Shown: positions 17,304-26,239 of the stretch, piece by piece
How the letters are laid out: each line of letters opens with the position of its first letter
How positions within the stretch are numbered: the first letter of the stretch is position 1
NCBI GenBank assembly: GCA_004138175.2
Contig: RYFE02000022.1
Location: 1-64,000 of the forward strand
Reading direction: 5' to 3'
Origin: Chloroflexales bacterium ZM16-3
GTDB lineage: Bacteria > Chloroflexota > Chloroflexia > Chloroflexales > Chloroflexaceae
DNA length: 64,000 bases
Made by a program: the position numbers and the translations under genes
The notes under the pieces: generated by a model
Database searches by the model: none
The model's input: the letters and a program-made list of their open reading frames with translations, nothing else
What the model was told of the DNA's origin: nothing

Positions 17304-19775
17304 ATGGCTCACACCCCGCACAGTCACAGCGATGATTCCGCATCGCCCGAAGACTCTCGCCCTGCCACAGAAACGCAGATCGCCCAGGCCCAGTTGGCCG
17401 GGATGCTGAGCCTTATGTCGCACGCCGTGATCGGGACTGATCCGCAGCAGCGAGTCGCCCTGGTCAACCCTGAAGCAGCGAGACTCTTCGGCTACTCCCG
17501 CGAGGAACTGCTCGGCCTGCCGCTGGCCGTACTGCTTCCCTCCCTTGTCGCTGCCGCTGGTGCGCGGACGCCGGTCGGTAGGCGTCACATAACCACCGGC
17601 GTGCGCAAGGGCGGCGCAACCTTCGCCGCCACGGCGGATATCGCCCGTATCGAGGTGGCGGATGGGGCCGTCTGCACCATCCAGATCCGCGAGCCGTACC
17701 CGTTGAGCGCGCCATTGGGTGGAGATATTGAGCAGGCGCTGCGTGAAACAGAGGCGGCGTTGCAAGATACCGAGCGCAAGCTGGGCATCCTCTTCGATCT
17801 CCTGCCGGTCGGCATCTCCATCCTCAATGCCGAGCGGAACCTAGTCTATGCGAACCCGGCCCTGGATCAGATCCTGCACATGGATCGGTCGAATTTGTTC
17901 CACCAGATCTATCAGCAACGCCAGTATCTCCGCCCTGATGGCACACCCCTGGCGTTCGAGGAGTTTGCCAGTGCGCAGGCGTTTCGTGCGCACCAGCCCG
18001 TCACCGATGTGGAGACGGGGATTGTCACCGAGACGGGCGAGGTCATCTGGACAAGCGTGAGCGCGGCTCCGGTGGACTTCCCCGATTGGCGGGTGGTGGT
18101 GGTGACTACCGACATCACCGCGCGCAAGCGCGCCGAGCAGGCCCTGGCGGCCGAGCGCACCCTGCTGGCGAAGCGGGTCGCTGAGCGCACCGCAGACCTG
18201 AGCCTGGCCAACGCCGAGCTGGCCCGCGCCGCCCGCCTCAAAGATGAGTTCCTCGCCAGCATGAGCCACGAGCTGCGCACGCCGCTCACCGGCATCCTCG
18301 GCCGCGCCGAGGCCCTCCAGGAGGGGATCTATGGCCCGGTGACCGCCGAGCAGGTGACATCGCTGCACAGTGTTGCCGAGAGTGGACAGCATCTGCTGAC
18401 CCTGATCAACGATATCCTCGACCTCTCCAAAATCGAGTCGGGCCGACTGACCCTGGAGTATACGACCCTGGATATCGATCTGCTCGGCACCATGAGCATG
18501 CGCATGGTCGCCCAGATCGCCCAGTTCAAACGCATTACGCTCTCCTCCAGCTTCGATGGCCAGGCCCAACGGGTGTACGCCGATGAGCGGCGGCTCAAGC
18601 AGATCTTGGTCAACCTGCTCGCCAACGCGGTCAAGTTCACGCCCGAGGGCGGCAAGGTCGGCCTAGAGGTGCAGGGCAACCCGGAACAGCAGACGGTGAC
18701 CTTTACCATCTGGGATACCGGGGTCGGCATTGCGGCGGAGGATCTGCCGAAGCTGTTCCAGCCCTTCGTCCAGATCGACAGCCGCCTGAACCGCCAGTAC
18801 ACCGGCACCGGCCTGGGGCTCGCGCTGGTTGCGCGGCTCGCGCAGGCCCATGGCGGCAGCGTGGCGGTGGAGAGCACGCCGGGCCAGGGCAGCCGCTTCA
18901 GCGTCACCCTGCCCTGGAGTCCGAGCATTCCCCCTACCGCGCCGGTATCGGCCACGGCCGCCGTCGACACGACGCGCCCCGCCGTCCGCCAGGCCCTGGT
19001 GATTGAGGATTCGCCCACGGTGGCCGCGCAGATCACGCGCTACCTGCGCGAGCTCGGCGCGCGGGTCGAGATCCACCCGCACGGAACCGGCACGGTCGAG
19101 CGGGCGATCGCGCTACAGCCCGACGTGATTGTCCTGGACATTCTGCTGCCCGATGATGACGGATGGACCGTGCTGCGCCAGCTCAAGGCCGAGCCGCGCA
19201 CCCACGACATCCCCGTGCTGGTGGTCTCGGTGGTGGACGCGCCCGAGCAGGCCCGCGCGCTAGGCGCGGCCGCCATGCTGGTCAAGCCGATTGACCGACC
19301 CACCCTGGAGCAGGCCCTGCGTCAGGTTCTCGTCCGCCCAGACACACCGCCGATGCCCACCGCACTAGTCGTGGCCCCGCATCTGGAGCGCCCGCGCATC
19401 CTGCTCGCCGACGACAACGAGGAGACTCTGGAGACCCTGGGGGACTATCTGCGCGCCAAGGGCTATGACCTGCGGGTGGCGCGCAACGGCTGCGAGGCGA
19501 TTGTGCAGGCCCAGGAGGAACTGCCCGATGTGATCTTGATGGACATTCAGATGCCGGGGATGGACGGGCTGGAGGCCATCCGACGCATCCGCGCCGAGGC
19601 CGATCTGGCCCATGTCCCTATCCTAGCGGTGACGGCGCTGGCGATGCCGGCCGACCGCGAGCGCTGTCTGGCCGCAGGGGCAGATGCCTATCTCCCCAAG
19701 CCGATCAACCTGCGCACGCTGATGGCCACGATTGAGGCGCACCGCCAGTGGAGAGGTGACCTTGGATCAACGTGA
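17304..19775 (+). CDS. Hybrid sensor histidine kinase (PAS-PAS-HisKA-HATPase-REC-REC)
   Basis: From ATG 17304 the protein has 823 residues. Two PAS domains lie at about 35-140 (MSHAVIGTDPQQRVALVNPE) and 160-270 (LPVGISILNAERNLVYANPA). A short coiled coil leads to HisKA with His322 in SMSHELRTPL. HATPase_c follows, with LLANAVKFTPEGG, DTGVGIAAED and [12 protein letters not shown]. Two receiver domains end the protein, with VIVLDILLPDDDG and VILMDIQMPGMDG. There is no transmembrane segment, so it senses a cytoplasmic signal. The frame is open upstream to 17211, but family similarity and GGACGG favour 17304. No dedicated DNA-binding regulator is adjacent. Confidence 0.85.
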   Translation: MAHTPHSHSDDSASPEDSRPATETQIAQAQLAGMLSLMSHAVIGTDPQQRVALVNPEAARLFGYSREELLGLPLAVLLPSLVAAAGARTPVGRRHITTGVRKGGATFAATADIARIEVADGAVCTIQIREPYPLSAPLGGDIEQALRETEAALQDTERKLGILFDLLPVGISILNAERNLVYANPALDQILHMDRSNLFHQIYQQRQYLRPDGTPLAFEEFASAQAFRAHQPVTDVETGIVTETGEVIWTSVSAAPVDFPDWRVVVVTTDITARKRAEQALAAERTLLAKRVAERTADLSLANAELARAARLKDEFLASMSHELRTPLTGILGRAEALQEGIYGPVTAEQVTSLHSVAESGQHLLTLINDILDLSKIESGRLTLEYTTLDIDLLGTMSMRMVAQIAQFKRITLSSSFDGQAQRVYADERRLKQILVNLLANAVKFTPEGGKVGLEVQGNPEQQTVTFTIWDTGVGIAAEDLPKLFQPFVQIDSRLNRQYTGTGLGLALVARLAQAHGGSVAVESTPGQGSRFSVTLPWSPSIPPTAPVSATAAVDTTRPAVRQALVIEDSPTVAAQITRYLRELGARVEIHPHGTGTVERAIALQPDVIVLDILLPDDDGWTVLRQLKAEPRTHDIPVLVVSVVDAPEQARALGAAAMLVKPIDRPTLEQALRQVLVRPDTPPMPTALVVAPHLERPRILLADDNEETLETLGDYLRAKGYDLRVARNGCEAIVQAQEELPDVILMDIQMPGMDGLEAIRRIRAEADLAHVPILAVTALAMPADRERCLAAGADAYLPKPINLRTLMATIEAHRQWRGDLGST

Positions 19776-19789
19776 CGGCCGCGCCCCTG

Positions 19790-20101
19790 CCCCTGGACGG
19801 CTATAGCATGGTCATCACTTACAGCGACATCACCGCGCGCCAGCAGGCCATGGCACGGCTATTATGACCGCGTGCTGCGCCACGGTTCCTTCAGCGTGGA
19901 GGCCACCACACGCTTTACAGCCGAGCCGCATACCGTGGAGTATCGCTTGAACCCGATCACAACCGCGACCGGACAGCGGAGGGTACCGGGCTGGGCCTGG
20001 CGCTGGTGCGGCACCTGACGGAGGCGCACCAGGGCAGCGTCACCATTGAGAGCACGCCGGGTCAGGGCAGCCGCTTCAGCGTGAGCCTGCCCTGGTCGTA
20101 G
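19790..20101 (+). pseudogene. Histidine kinase debris
   Basis: Three short pieces in different frames are recognisable: a PAS end (LDGYSMVITYSDITARQQAM) stopping at a TGA, another PAS piece ([13 protein letters not shown]), and the last part of a HATPase domain ([18 protein letters not shown]) ending at TAG 20099-20101. It is a deletion product of a further kinase gene next to the intact one. Confidence 0.75.
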
Positions 20102-20134
20102 GCCGCTGCGCCCAGCCTGCAACCTGCAATCGCG

Positions 20135-21121
20135 CTATAGGCTCACCTCAACCCCAAGGCCGAGCTGCTCGGCGCGGGCGAGGGCCAGCGCGCCGACGGC
20201 GAGATCCTGGACGGCGTTGCCCACCGACTTAAACATGGTGATCTGATCATCTGCGGTGCGGCCAAGGATCGAGCCGTCGGCCACCGCGCCGATGTCGCCC
20301 GCCACATGGCCCTCATCGATCAGACCGGCCTCGCGGGCCTGCACCAGGTCGCCGGCCTCGGCCCAGGCGGCGGCGCGCTGATCGACGATCAGCCGCGCGC
20401 GGGCGACCGTGGCCGCCGGCACCTCGGCCATCGTCGGCTTGAACGCGCCAACCGCGTTGATGTGCGTGCCGGGGCGCAGATCGCCATCTGCGAACAGGTG
20501 CGTCTCCGACGAGGTGGCGGTGCAGATGATATCGGCCTCGGCGAGGGCCTGGGCGACGCTCGGGGCGATCAGCACATCGCCCGTATAGCCCTCGCCGCGC
20601 AGGCGGGCAGCCAGGAGGGCGGCCCGGTCGCGGGTGCGGTTGACGATCCAGACCGTGTCGATCGGACGGACGGCGCAGACGGCGAGGATCTGCGGCAGGG
20701 ACTGGGCACCAGCCCCGAACACCGCCAGACAGCGGGCGTCGGCGCGGGCCATATGGCGGGTGGCCACGCCCGATGCCGCCCCGGTGCGCAGCGCGGTCAG
20801 GTAGGTGCCGTCGATCACCGCCAGGGGCCGACCCGTCTCCGGGTCGAGCAGGTTCACGAGCGCGTAGATGGTGGGCTCAGCGCGACCGCGGGCGTTCTGC
20901 GGGAAGATAGAGACGACTTTCATGCCGAGGGCGGGCGCGGGGCCGGCGATCCGCGCCGGCATAAAGAGGCTGACGGCCTCGCGCTCGGGGATCTCGACGG
21001 GGGTACGCAGGGGGACGGTGGCGTTTCCGGCGGCGAGGCTGATGAATGCCGCCTCCACCGCGTCGATGGCGGCGACCATCGGCACCGCCCGCCTCACATC
21101 ATCGCCGGAGAGGATACGCAT
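20135..21121 (-). CDS. Ornithine cyclodeaminase/mu-crystallin family protein
   Basis: The 328-residue protein starts at ATG 21121 with AAGGAG upstream. Its N-terminal half has LRTPVEIPERE and the KVVSIFPQN segment. The NAD-binding Rossmann domain has LAVFGAGAQSLPQ (GAGAQ motif), and the end has VADGSILGRTADDQITMFKSVG, typical of ornithine cyclodeaminase-like enzymes. Members include ornithine cyclodeaminase, alanine dehydrogenase and ketimine reductase, and the substrate cannot be decided from sequence. It is the last gene of a minus-strand pair after S1, but a terminator separates them. Confidence 0.85.
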   Translation of the reverse strand: MRILSGDDVRRAVPMVAAIDAVEAAFISLAAGNATVPLRTPVEIPEREAVSLFMPARIAGPAPALGMKVVSIFPQNARGRAEPTIYALVNLLDPETGRPLAVIDGTYLTALRTGAASGVATRHMARADARCLAVFGAGAQSLPQILAVCAVRPIDTVWIVNRTRDRAALLAARLRGEGYTGDVLIAPSVAQALAEADIICTATSSETHLFADGDLRPGTHINAVGAFKPTMAEVPAATVARARLIVDQRAAAWAEAGDLVQAREAGLIDEGHVAGDIGAVADGSILGRTADDQITMFKSVGNAVQDLAVGALALARAEQLGLGVEVSL

Positions 21122-21146
21122 CGGGTCGCTCCTTCCTCTATAGCGC

Positions 21147-21186
21147 AAAAGGGCGCAGCAGCCGCGATGCGGCTGCTGCGCCCTTT
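21147..21186 (-). terminator. Rho-independent terminator of the S1 gene
   Basis: On the minus strand aaagggcgcagcagccgc pairs with its complement across a four-base loop and is followed by TTTT. It lies just after the S1 stop (21206) and before the cyclodeaminase start. Confidence 0.85.
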
Positions 21187-21205
21187 CGGCATGGGTGTGT
21201 GTTGC

Positions 21206-22495
21206 CTACGCCTCGACGGGGGTCTCGGCGACGGGGGTCTCGGCGACGGGAGCCTCGGCGACGGGAGCCTCGGCGACGGGAGCCTCGGCGACAGGGGTCT
21301 CAGCGACGAGAGCCTCAGCGACGAGAGCCTCAGCGACAGGGGTCTCGGCGGCTTCCTCAGCGGCGGGCGACTTCTCGCCATCGCTGACGCGGCGCAGCGA
21401 GAGGCCCATACGCTGGCGCTGGCGATCCAGGCTGATCACCTTCGCAGTAACCTGCTGGCCGGGCTGGAGCACATCGCGGGGCTGGGTCTGCGGGTCCACA
21501 TCCAGCTCGCTGGCGTGGATAAGGCCCTCGACCGCGTCCTCAACCTGCACAAAGGCACCGAAGGGGGTGACATTCGTGACCGGGCCGGTGACAAGCTGGC
21601 CGAGGCTATAGCGCTGGTCGATCGTGTCCCAGGGGTTGGCCTGGAGCTGGCGGAGCGAGAGCCCGATCCGCTCGCGGTCGCGGTCGATCTCGACCACAAC
21701 GACCTTGACCTCCTGGCCGGGCGAGAGCACCTCGCGCGGGTGGTTGACCCGCTGCCAGGAGAGCTCGGAGATATGGGCCAGGCCATCGGCGCCGCCGAGG
21801 TCGATGAAGGCACCAAAGTTGGTGAGCTGGTTGACGCGGCCGGAGAGCACGTCGCCGGGCTGCAGCTCGGTGAGCAGGCGATGCTTCTGGGCCTTGCGCC
21901 ACTCCTGGGTCGCGCTGCGCTCGGAGAGCACCAGCCGGTTGCGCTCGCGGTCCACCTCGATCACCTTGAGCGGGATCTCCTGGTTGACCATCTTCTGGAG
22001 GGCCTGCTGGCGCTCCTCGGCGGCGGTGCGCCCGTGGAGCTGGGCGACCTGCGAGGCGGGGACGAAGCCGCGGATGCGGTTAAACTGCACCAGGAGGCCG
22101 CCCTTGTTGAAGCCAATCACCTTGCAGCGCACGATGCCGCCCTCGGTGAACATCAGCTCAGCGTTCTCCCAGTCCTTCGCCACCTGAACCATCGTCAGCG
22201 AGAGGATGAGGTCGCCCTCGCGGTTCTCAGGCTCCTGGACGTAGACCTGGATCATCTCGCCGATGCGCAGCGCGCCGACGAACTCATCACCCATCTGGCG
22301 CAGGTCCTGCGAGGGGATGACGCCCTCGCGCTTGGTGCCGATCGAGACCAACACCCCGTTGTCTTCGATCTGCATGATCATGCCGTCGCGCAGCTCACCG
22401 CGCTGCGGGCGGGCATAGTCATACTCATCAAGCAGCTTCGTCCAATCGAGATCCTCAAGCTCCTCAAAGGTCTCCTGATCCGGTTGCACAGACAT
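21206..22495 (-). CDS. rpsA: 30S ribosomal protein S1 (four S1 domains)
   Basis: The 429-residue protein starts at ATG 22495 with a strong AGGAGG. Four S1 RNA-binding repeats are visible, at about residues 33-100 (RDGMIMQIEDNGVLVSIG), 118-190, 208-277 (LSGRVNQLTNFGAFIDLG) and 294-362 (VTGPVTNVTPFGAFVQVE). S1 helps 30S subunits bind mRNA and appears in transcription and RNA decay contexts. The C-terminal 50 residues are an unusual low-complexity tail of VAEA(P/L)/VAETP pentads encoded by a 15-bp tandem repeat. Four domains, against six in E. coli, is normal for many Gram-positive and deep-branching bacteria. Confidence 0.9.
   Translation of the reverse strand: MSVQPDQETFEELEDLDWTKLLDEYDYARPQRGELRDGMIMQIEDNGVLVSIGTKREGVIPSQDLRQMGDEFVGALRIGEMIQVYVQEPENREGDLILSLTMVQVAKDWENAELMFTEGGIVRCKVIGFNKGGLLVQFNRIRGFVPASQVAQLHGRTAAEERQQALQKMVNQEIPLKVIEVDRERNRLVLSERSATQEWRKAQKHRLLTELQPGDVLSGRVNQLTNFGAFIDLGGADGLAHISELSWQRVNHPREVLSPGQEVKVVVVEIDRDRERIGLSLRQLQANPWDTIDQRYSLGQLVTGPVTNVTPFGAFVQVEDAVEGLIHASELDVDPQTQPRDVLQPGQQVTAKVISLDRQRQRMGLSLRRVSDGEKSPAAEEAAETPVAEALVAEALVAETPVAEAPVAEAPVAEAPVAETPVAETPVEA
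21210..21350. repeat. 15-bp tandem repeat encoding the acidic S1 tail
   Basis: Units of the type ggcgacgggagcctc and ggcgacgggggtctc repeat in frame about nine times, with variant units cagcgacgagagcctc. Each codes for one pentapeptide of the S1 tail, so copy number can vary without a frameshift. Confidence 0.75.
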
Positions 22496-22811
22496 GCTAA
22501 CGCGCCTCCTGCCAGAGATTTTGTTCGACCCCGTCCCGTCCAACCCAACAAAAAAGCGCCACCTGCTGCACAGATAGGCGCGCGCGGTTTTCGCGTTTTT
22601 ACTCTGCGTGATGATCCTTCAGCCACTGGCTGAAAAAACACCCTAAACCGGCGCCTACGTTAGGCTCCGCAAGGTGGTTGCCTCTCCTAATAGCCTCGTA
22701 ATCTGATAAACTGGGCTGAAGAGTTGACCGTGGCGGATGTCAAAGCTATGTTTTACAATGCCCGGAATTATAGACGAGTTTGTGAGAAATGTCAACAATG
22801 CCGACCACGCT
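22496..22811. other. Divergent intergenic region between rpsA and the phosphatase-superfamily gene
   Basis: No gene is visible. It must hold the rpsA promoter and leader on the minus strand and the promoter of the gene at 22812 on the plus strand. I see no operator or hairpin that I can defend. Confidence 0.4.
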
Positions 22812-23705
22812 ATGGCAATAACCTTTGTCTTCCTCGATGGCGTCGGGATGGCCCCCAGCACGCCCAATAACCCATTGTCCACCACGCCGATGGATCACCT
22901 ACACGCGCTGTTGGGCGGGCCGCTCACCAGCGAGTCGTCCCCGTCCCGGCGCGGCCTGCTGCTGCGCCCAATCGACGCCGCGCTGGGGGTGGATGGCCTG
23001 CCCCAGAGCGGCACCGGCCACGTCGCCCTGCTCGCCGGGGTCAACGCGCCGGCCATGCACGGGCGGCACCAGCCGAACTTTCCGCCGGTGGCCCTGCGCC
23101 CGCTGCTGGCCGAGCGCTCGCTCTTCCGCCTGGCCCTCCAGGCCGGCCATGCCGTGGCCTTCGCCAACGCCTTCGGCCCCGGCTACTGGCAGGCGGTCGC
23201 CGCCCGCCGCATCCGCCGCTCAGCCAGCGTTATTGCCGCCGAGGGCGCCGGCCTGCCTCTGCGGGACCTCGACGACCTGCGGGCGGGCCGCGCCCTGAGC
23301 TGGGACATCACCCGCCAGGCGATCCACGAGCGGGGCGAGGGCGATGGGATTCCCCTGGTCGCGCCCGAGCTGGCCGGGGAGCACCTGGCCGATCTGGCCC
23401 GCGCGCACGGCCTGGTCTTCTTCGAGTGCTTCCTGCCCGACCTGGCCGGCCACGGGCGTATGGGCGCGGGCGGCGTACCCGATGCGCTCGCCCGCATCGA
23501 CGGGCTGCTCGGCGGGCTGCTCGCCGCCCGAGCCCCCGCCGACACGATCATGATCACCAGCGACCACGGGAACATTGAGGACTCAAGCACCTCCAGCCAC
23601 ACGCGCAACCCCGTCCCGCTGCTGGTGGTCGGCCCGACCGCAGAGCAGTTCGCCGCCGTTGGCAGGATCGATGAGGTGGCCCCGGCTATCCTCGCCGCAC
23701 TGTGA
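22812..23705 (+). CDS. Alkaline phosphatase-superfamily metalloenzyme (phosphoglycerate mutase-like)
   Basis: The product is about 297 residues from ATG 22812, where MAITFVFLDGVGMAP begins the metal-binding core. Further superfamily motifs are QSGTGHVALLAG (nucleophile region), DLAGHGR, TSDHGNIED and SHTRNPVPLLVVG, the metal ligands of cofactor-independent phosphoglycerate mutases and phosphopentomutases. The protein is much shorter than iPGM (about 510 residues), so the mutase lid domain is reduced or absent and the substrate is uncertain. The frame extends up to 22737, but that part has no homology. Confidence 0.8.
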   Translation: MAITFVFLDGVGMAPSTPNNPLSTTPMDHLHALLGGPLTSESSPSRRGLLLRPIDAALGVDGLPQSGTGHVALLAGVNAPAMHGRHQPNFPPVALRPLLAERSLFRLALQAGHAVAFANAFGPGYWQAVAARRIRRSASVIAAEGAGLPLRDLDDLRAGRALSWDITRQAIHERGEGDGIPLVAPELAGEHLADLARAHGLVFFECFLPDLAGHGRMGAGGVPDALARIDGLLGGLLAARAPADTIMITSDHGNIEDSSTSSHTRNPVPLLVVGPTAEQFAAVGRIDEVAPAILAAL

Positions 23706-24059
23706 AGGGGACAGGGGTTAGGGGTTAGGGGACAGGCCGAGCGTATCAGCAAGCGGGACGGCTCTACCCGCGCACCGAACCCGCCCACATTGATGAGATG
23801 AATGCAGAAACTGTGACCTTTTCCACGTGCCCGGGCGGGCCACGGTGGTGTTTGTGGCGGGCGCGCCCCAGCGGCCACATCGGGGGTCAGAATAGCGTAT
23901 AATCCGAGCCAGCGGCATTCAGCGTAGAACAAGGTTCGCAGGTACGGTGCCGTCTGGGTACGCATAAGGCGCTCTGGTGCGCTTCGCCTGAAACCCGGCA
24001 CTAGAGACCTTGCATTGGCTGCAGAAACCGAAACCCGGCGTATCGGGAAGGGGCGCGCG
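23706..24059. other. Gene-free region with dispersed repeat
   Basis: It begins with ggggacaggggttagggg and gacaggccgagcgtatcag, a repeat seen in variant form near 7757-7810. The remainder has no supported gene. A promoter for the response-regulator gene is expected near its end. Confidence 0.45.
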
Positions 24060-24443
24060 ATGCGGATCCTACTGGTGGACGATAACCCGCTGATGCAGCA
24101 GGTGATCAGCCACTACCTAGAGTTTCAGGGCTACGATGTGGCGGTGGCCGGGGATGGCGCGGAAGCCATCGAGATGGCCCAGCGCGATGAATTCCACCTC
24201 TACCTGATCGACATGCGCCTGCCCGACCAGGACGGGCCAGAGATCTTGGCGGCCCTGCGGACGATGTCGGGGATAGGCCATCGACCGGCGGTCGCGGTGA
24301 GCGGCCTCGGCGAGGAGGAGCGGGCGATCACGGTGGAAGCGGGGTTCGATGCCTTCCTGGCGAAGCCGATCGACCTAGATGATCTTATGTCCGTAGTGCG
24401 GCGCTTCTTCGAGCCGGGCGCTGAGCATACGGTGGGGGTGTAG
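24060..24443 (+). CDS. Single-domain response regulator (CheY-like)
   Basis: The 127-residue protein is one receiver domain: acidic pair in ILLVDDNPLMQQV, phospho-acceptor Asp in LYLIDMRLPDQDG, Ser/Thr in AVSGLGEEE and the Lys in FLAKPIDL. There is no output domain. AAGGGG precedes ATG 24060; an upstream TTG at 24015 in the same frame is less likely. It could receive phosphate from the hybrid kinase at 17304 or a kinase elsewhere. The HAD gene starts five bases after its stop, so the two are probably co-transcribed. Confidence 0.85.
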   Translation: MRILLVDDNPLMQQVISHYLEFQGYDVAVAGDGAEAIEMAQRDEFHLYLIDMRLPDQDGPEILAALRTMSGIGHRPAVAVSGLGEEERAITVEAGFDAFLAKPIDLDDLMSVVRRFFEPGAEHTVGV

Positions 24444-24447
24444 CGCT

Positions 24448-25134
24448 ATGGACCGGCTGATACTCTGGGATGTGGACGGGACGCTGCTGACGACAGACGG
24501 GATCGCCGCCGAGGCGATGCGCGCTGCGATGCGCGAGGTGGTCGGCCCCTCGGCGCCGATGGAGCGCACCTCCTACGCGGGGAAGACGGACTGGCTGATC
24601 ATCCGCGAGAGCTTCCCGAGCCTGGGGAGCGACGGGGTGGCCGAGCGGCTCCACGAGTTTGCGGCGGCCTATCTCGCCGGGCTGGAACATCAGCGCGCAG
24701 CACTGCGGGCCCGCTCACAGGTGTTCCCCGGCGTGTCGGTGCTGCTGGAGACCCTGCGGGCTACGGCGCGCCAGGCTCCGCTGACCGGCAATATCGCGGC
24801 GGCGGCGCGGATCAAGCTGGAGTGTACCGGCCTGCTGCATCTGCTCGACATGGAGGCCGGGGCCTACGGGGATGACCACTACGACCGGGCGGCCCTGGTG
24901 CCGATCGCGGCCGGGCGCGCGGCCGGGCGCTACGGGCGAAGCTTCGCAGGCAGCCAGATCGTCATCGTCGGCGACACGCCCAACGATATCGCCTGCGGCA
25001 AGGCGAACGGCGCCCGCACGGTAGCGGTGGCCACTGGCCCCTACAGCGCGGACGACCTGGCAGCCCATAGACCCGATGTGGTGCTGGCTGACTTGAGCGA
25101 TACCGACGCCGCCCTGGCCGCGATTCTGGGGTAG
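24448..25134 (+). CDS. HAD family hydrolase (phosphoglycolate phosphatase-like)
   Basis: The 228-residue protein has HAD motif I WDVDGTLLTTDG at residues 8-19, a helical cap, motif II TGN near residue 111 (QAPLTGNIAAAARIKLE) and motif III/IV IVIVGDTPNDIACGKANGARTVAV. The arrangement is that of Gph-like phosphatases. The substrate is not deducible. It follows the response regulator by five bases. Confidence 0.85.
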   Translation: MDRLILWDVDGTLLTTDGIAAEAMRAAMREVVGPSAPMERTSYAGKTDWLIIRESFPSLGSDGVAERLHEFAAAYLAGLEHQRAALRARSQVFPGVSVLLETLRATARQAPLTGNIAAAARIKLECTGLLHLLDMEAGAYGDDHYDRAALVPIAAGRAAGRYGRSFAGSQIVIVGDTPNDIACGKANGARTVAVATGPYSADDLAAHRPDVVLADLSDTDAALAAILG

Positions 25135-25148
25135 ACATTGTAGATTGT

Positions 25149-25196
25149 AGAGTGCAGAGTGCAGATTGGCGCTGCCGAATCTGCACTCTGCACTCT
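25149..25196. repeat. 19-bp inverted repeat between convergent genes
   Basis: agagtgcagagtgcagatt at 25149-25167 is mirrored at 25178-25196. Each arm is itself a tandem of gcagagt. It lies between the HAD and rhodanese genes and could end transcription from both sides, but no T-run is present. Confidence 0.55.
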
Positions 25197-25207
25197 GCAA
25201 TCTGCAA

Positions 25208-26080
25208 TTAACGCTCAAGCGGCCTGCTCTCATCGTTGCCCCACTCATTCCACGAGCCGTCGTAGAGGGCCGCGCGCCTGCCGGTGGCAAGCTCCACGGC
25301 GAGGGCTGCCGGCGTGGCCGAGACGCCGCCGTTGCAGTAGGTTACTACCTCACGCTCCCCGATAGCGCCCAGATCAACCCCGGCCGCCGCGAAGCGCTCG
25401 CGCAGCTCCTCGGGTGCGGCGTAGGTGTGGTCATCGGCGCTGAGCAGGCTCTGGTAGAAGACGTTGACCGCGCCGGGGATGTGGCCGCCGCGCACCGCCC
25501 GCGACTCCTCGCCGTGGTACTCGCGGTCGTTGCGGGCGTCGATCAGCAGGGTGTCGCTGCCGATGGCTGCCAGGATCTGGTCGGCGGTGCGGCGCAGGGC
25601 AAGCTGGGGCCGGGGCGTGAAGACCGCCGACGCGAAGCTGGGCACCTCGGCGCTCATAGGCCGCCCCTCGGCCTGCCAGGCAACCAGCCCGCCGTTGAGG
25701 ATGCGGGCGTTCTCGTGGCCGTAGTAGCGCAGTACCCAGAGCAGGCGGCCCGCGTACATGGAGAACCAGTCGTCGTAGGCCACCACAATCGTGTCGTCGC
25801 CGATGCCCAGGCCGCCGAAGAGGGCCGCGATCTTCGCGGGAGGAGCCACCTGCGCCGGCACCGGGTCGTCCAGATCTACAATATCGCGCGTCCAGTCGAT
25901 GTACACTGCGCCGGGGATGTGTCCGGCGGCGTAGTCCTCGGGGCGGGCGAAGTAGTGCGGCTTCGGGTCGGTGGGCGGCAGCACCTTGCCGCGCATATCC
26001 ACCACCCGCACCTGTGGGTCGCCCAGGTGCTCGGCGAGCCAGGCGGTGCTCACCAGCGGGCCGTCGGGAAGATCGGACAC
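25208..26080 (-). CDS. Two-domain sulfurtransferase (rhodanese)
   Basis: The 290-residue protein from GTG 26080 has two rhodanese domains. The N-terminal, inactive one includes VRVVDMRGK and DYAAGHIPGAVYIDW. The C-terminal one includes DTLLIDARNDREYHGE and the active-site loop with Cys249 in TYCNGGVSAT. It transfers sulfane sulfur from thiosulfate or 3-mercaptopyruvate to acceptors. YDGSWNEWGN is the usual C-terminal family motif. Whether it supplies the decayed phosphorothioation system 13 kb away is unknown. Length and motifs are typical. Confidence 0.9.
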   Translation of the reverse strand: MSDLPDGPLVSTAWLAEHLGDPQVRVVDMRGKVLPPTDPKPHYFARPEDYAAGHIPGAVYIDWTRDIVDLDDPVPAQVAPPAKIAALFGGLGIGDDTIVVAYDDWFSMYAGRLLWVLRYYGHENARILNGGLVAWQAEGRPMSAEVPSFASAVFTPRPQLALRRTADQILAAIGSDTLLIDARNDREYHGEESRAVRGGHIPGAVNVFYQSLLSADDHTYAAPEELRERFAAAGVDLGAIGEREVVTYCNGGVSATPAALAVELATGRRAALYDGSWNEWGNDESRPLER

Positions 26081-26184
26081 GGTGGCCTCCTATTTGGCTG
26101 GTATTATACATAGAGACTTGGGATAGCTGTACTATACCAAATTTTGAGCAATAGGGCGGGGTTGGGGCACCGCCCCAGATCTGC

Positions 26185-26229
26185 TTTTTGTCGAGGCTGC
26201 GCGGCTTCGCCGCGCAGCCTCGACAAAAA
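26185..26229. terminator. Perfect 21-bp hairpin with T5/A5 flanks in the beta-CASP leader
   Basis: tttttgtcgaggctgcgcgg and one more c at 26185-26205 pair with 26209-26229 around a ttc loop. It can terminate in either direction. Its right end is only ten bases from ATG 26240, so on the plus strand it abuts the ribosome binding site of the beta-CASP gene. Confidence 0.75.
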
Positions 26230-26239
26230 AGGAATCTAC

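Noticed and set aside
20306-22633. 775-codon plus-strand frame
   Set aside because: It is the shadow of the cyclodeaminase and rpsA genes on the other strand, with Gly/Asp/His-rich sequence typical of antisense GC-rich frames.
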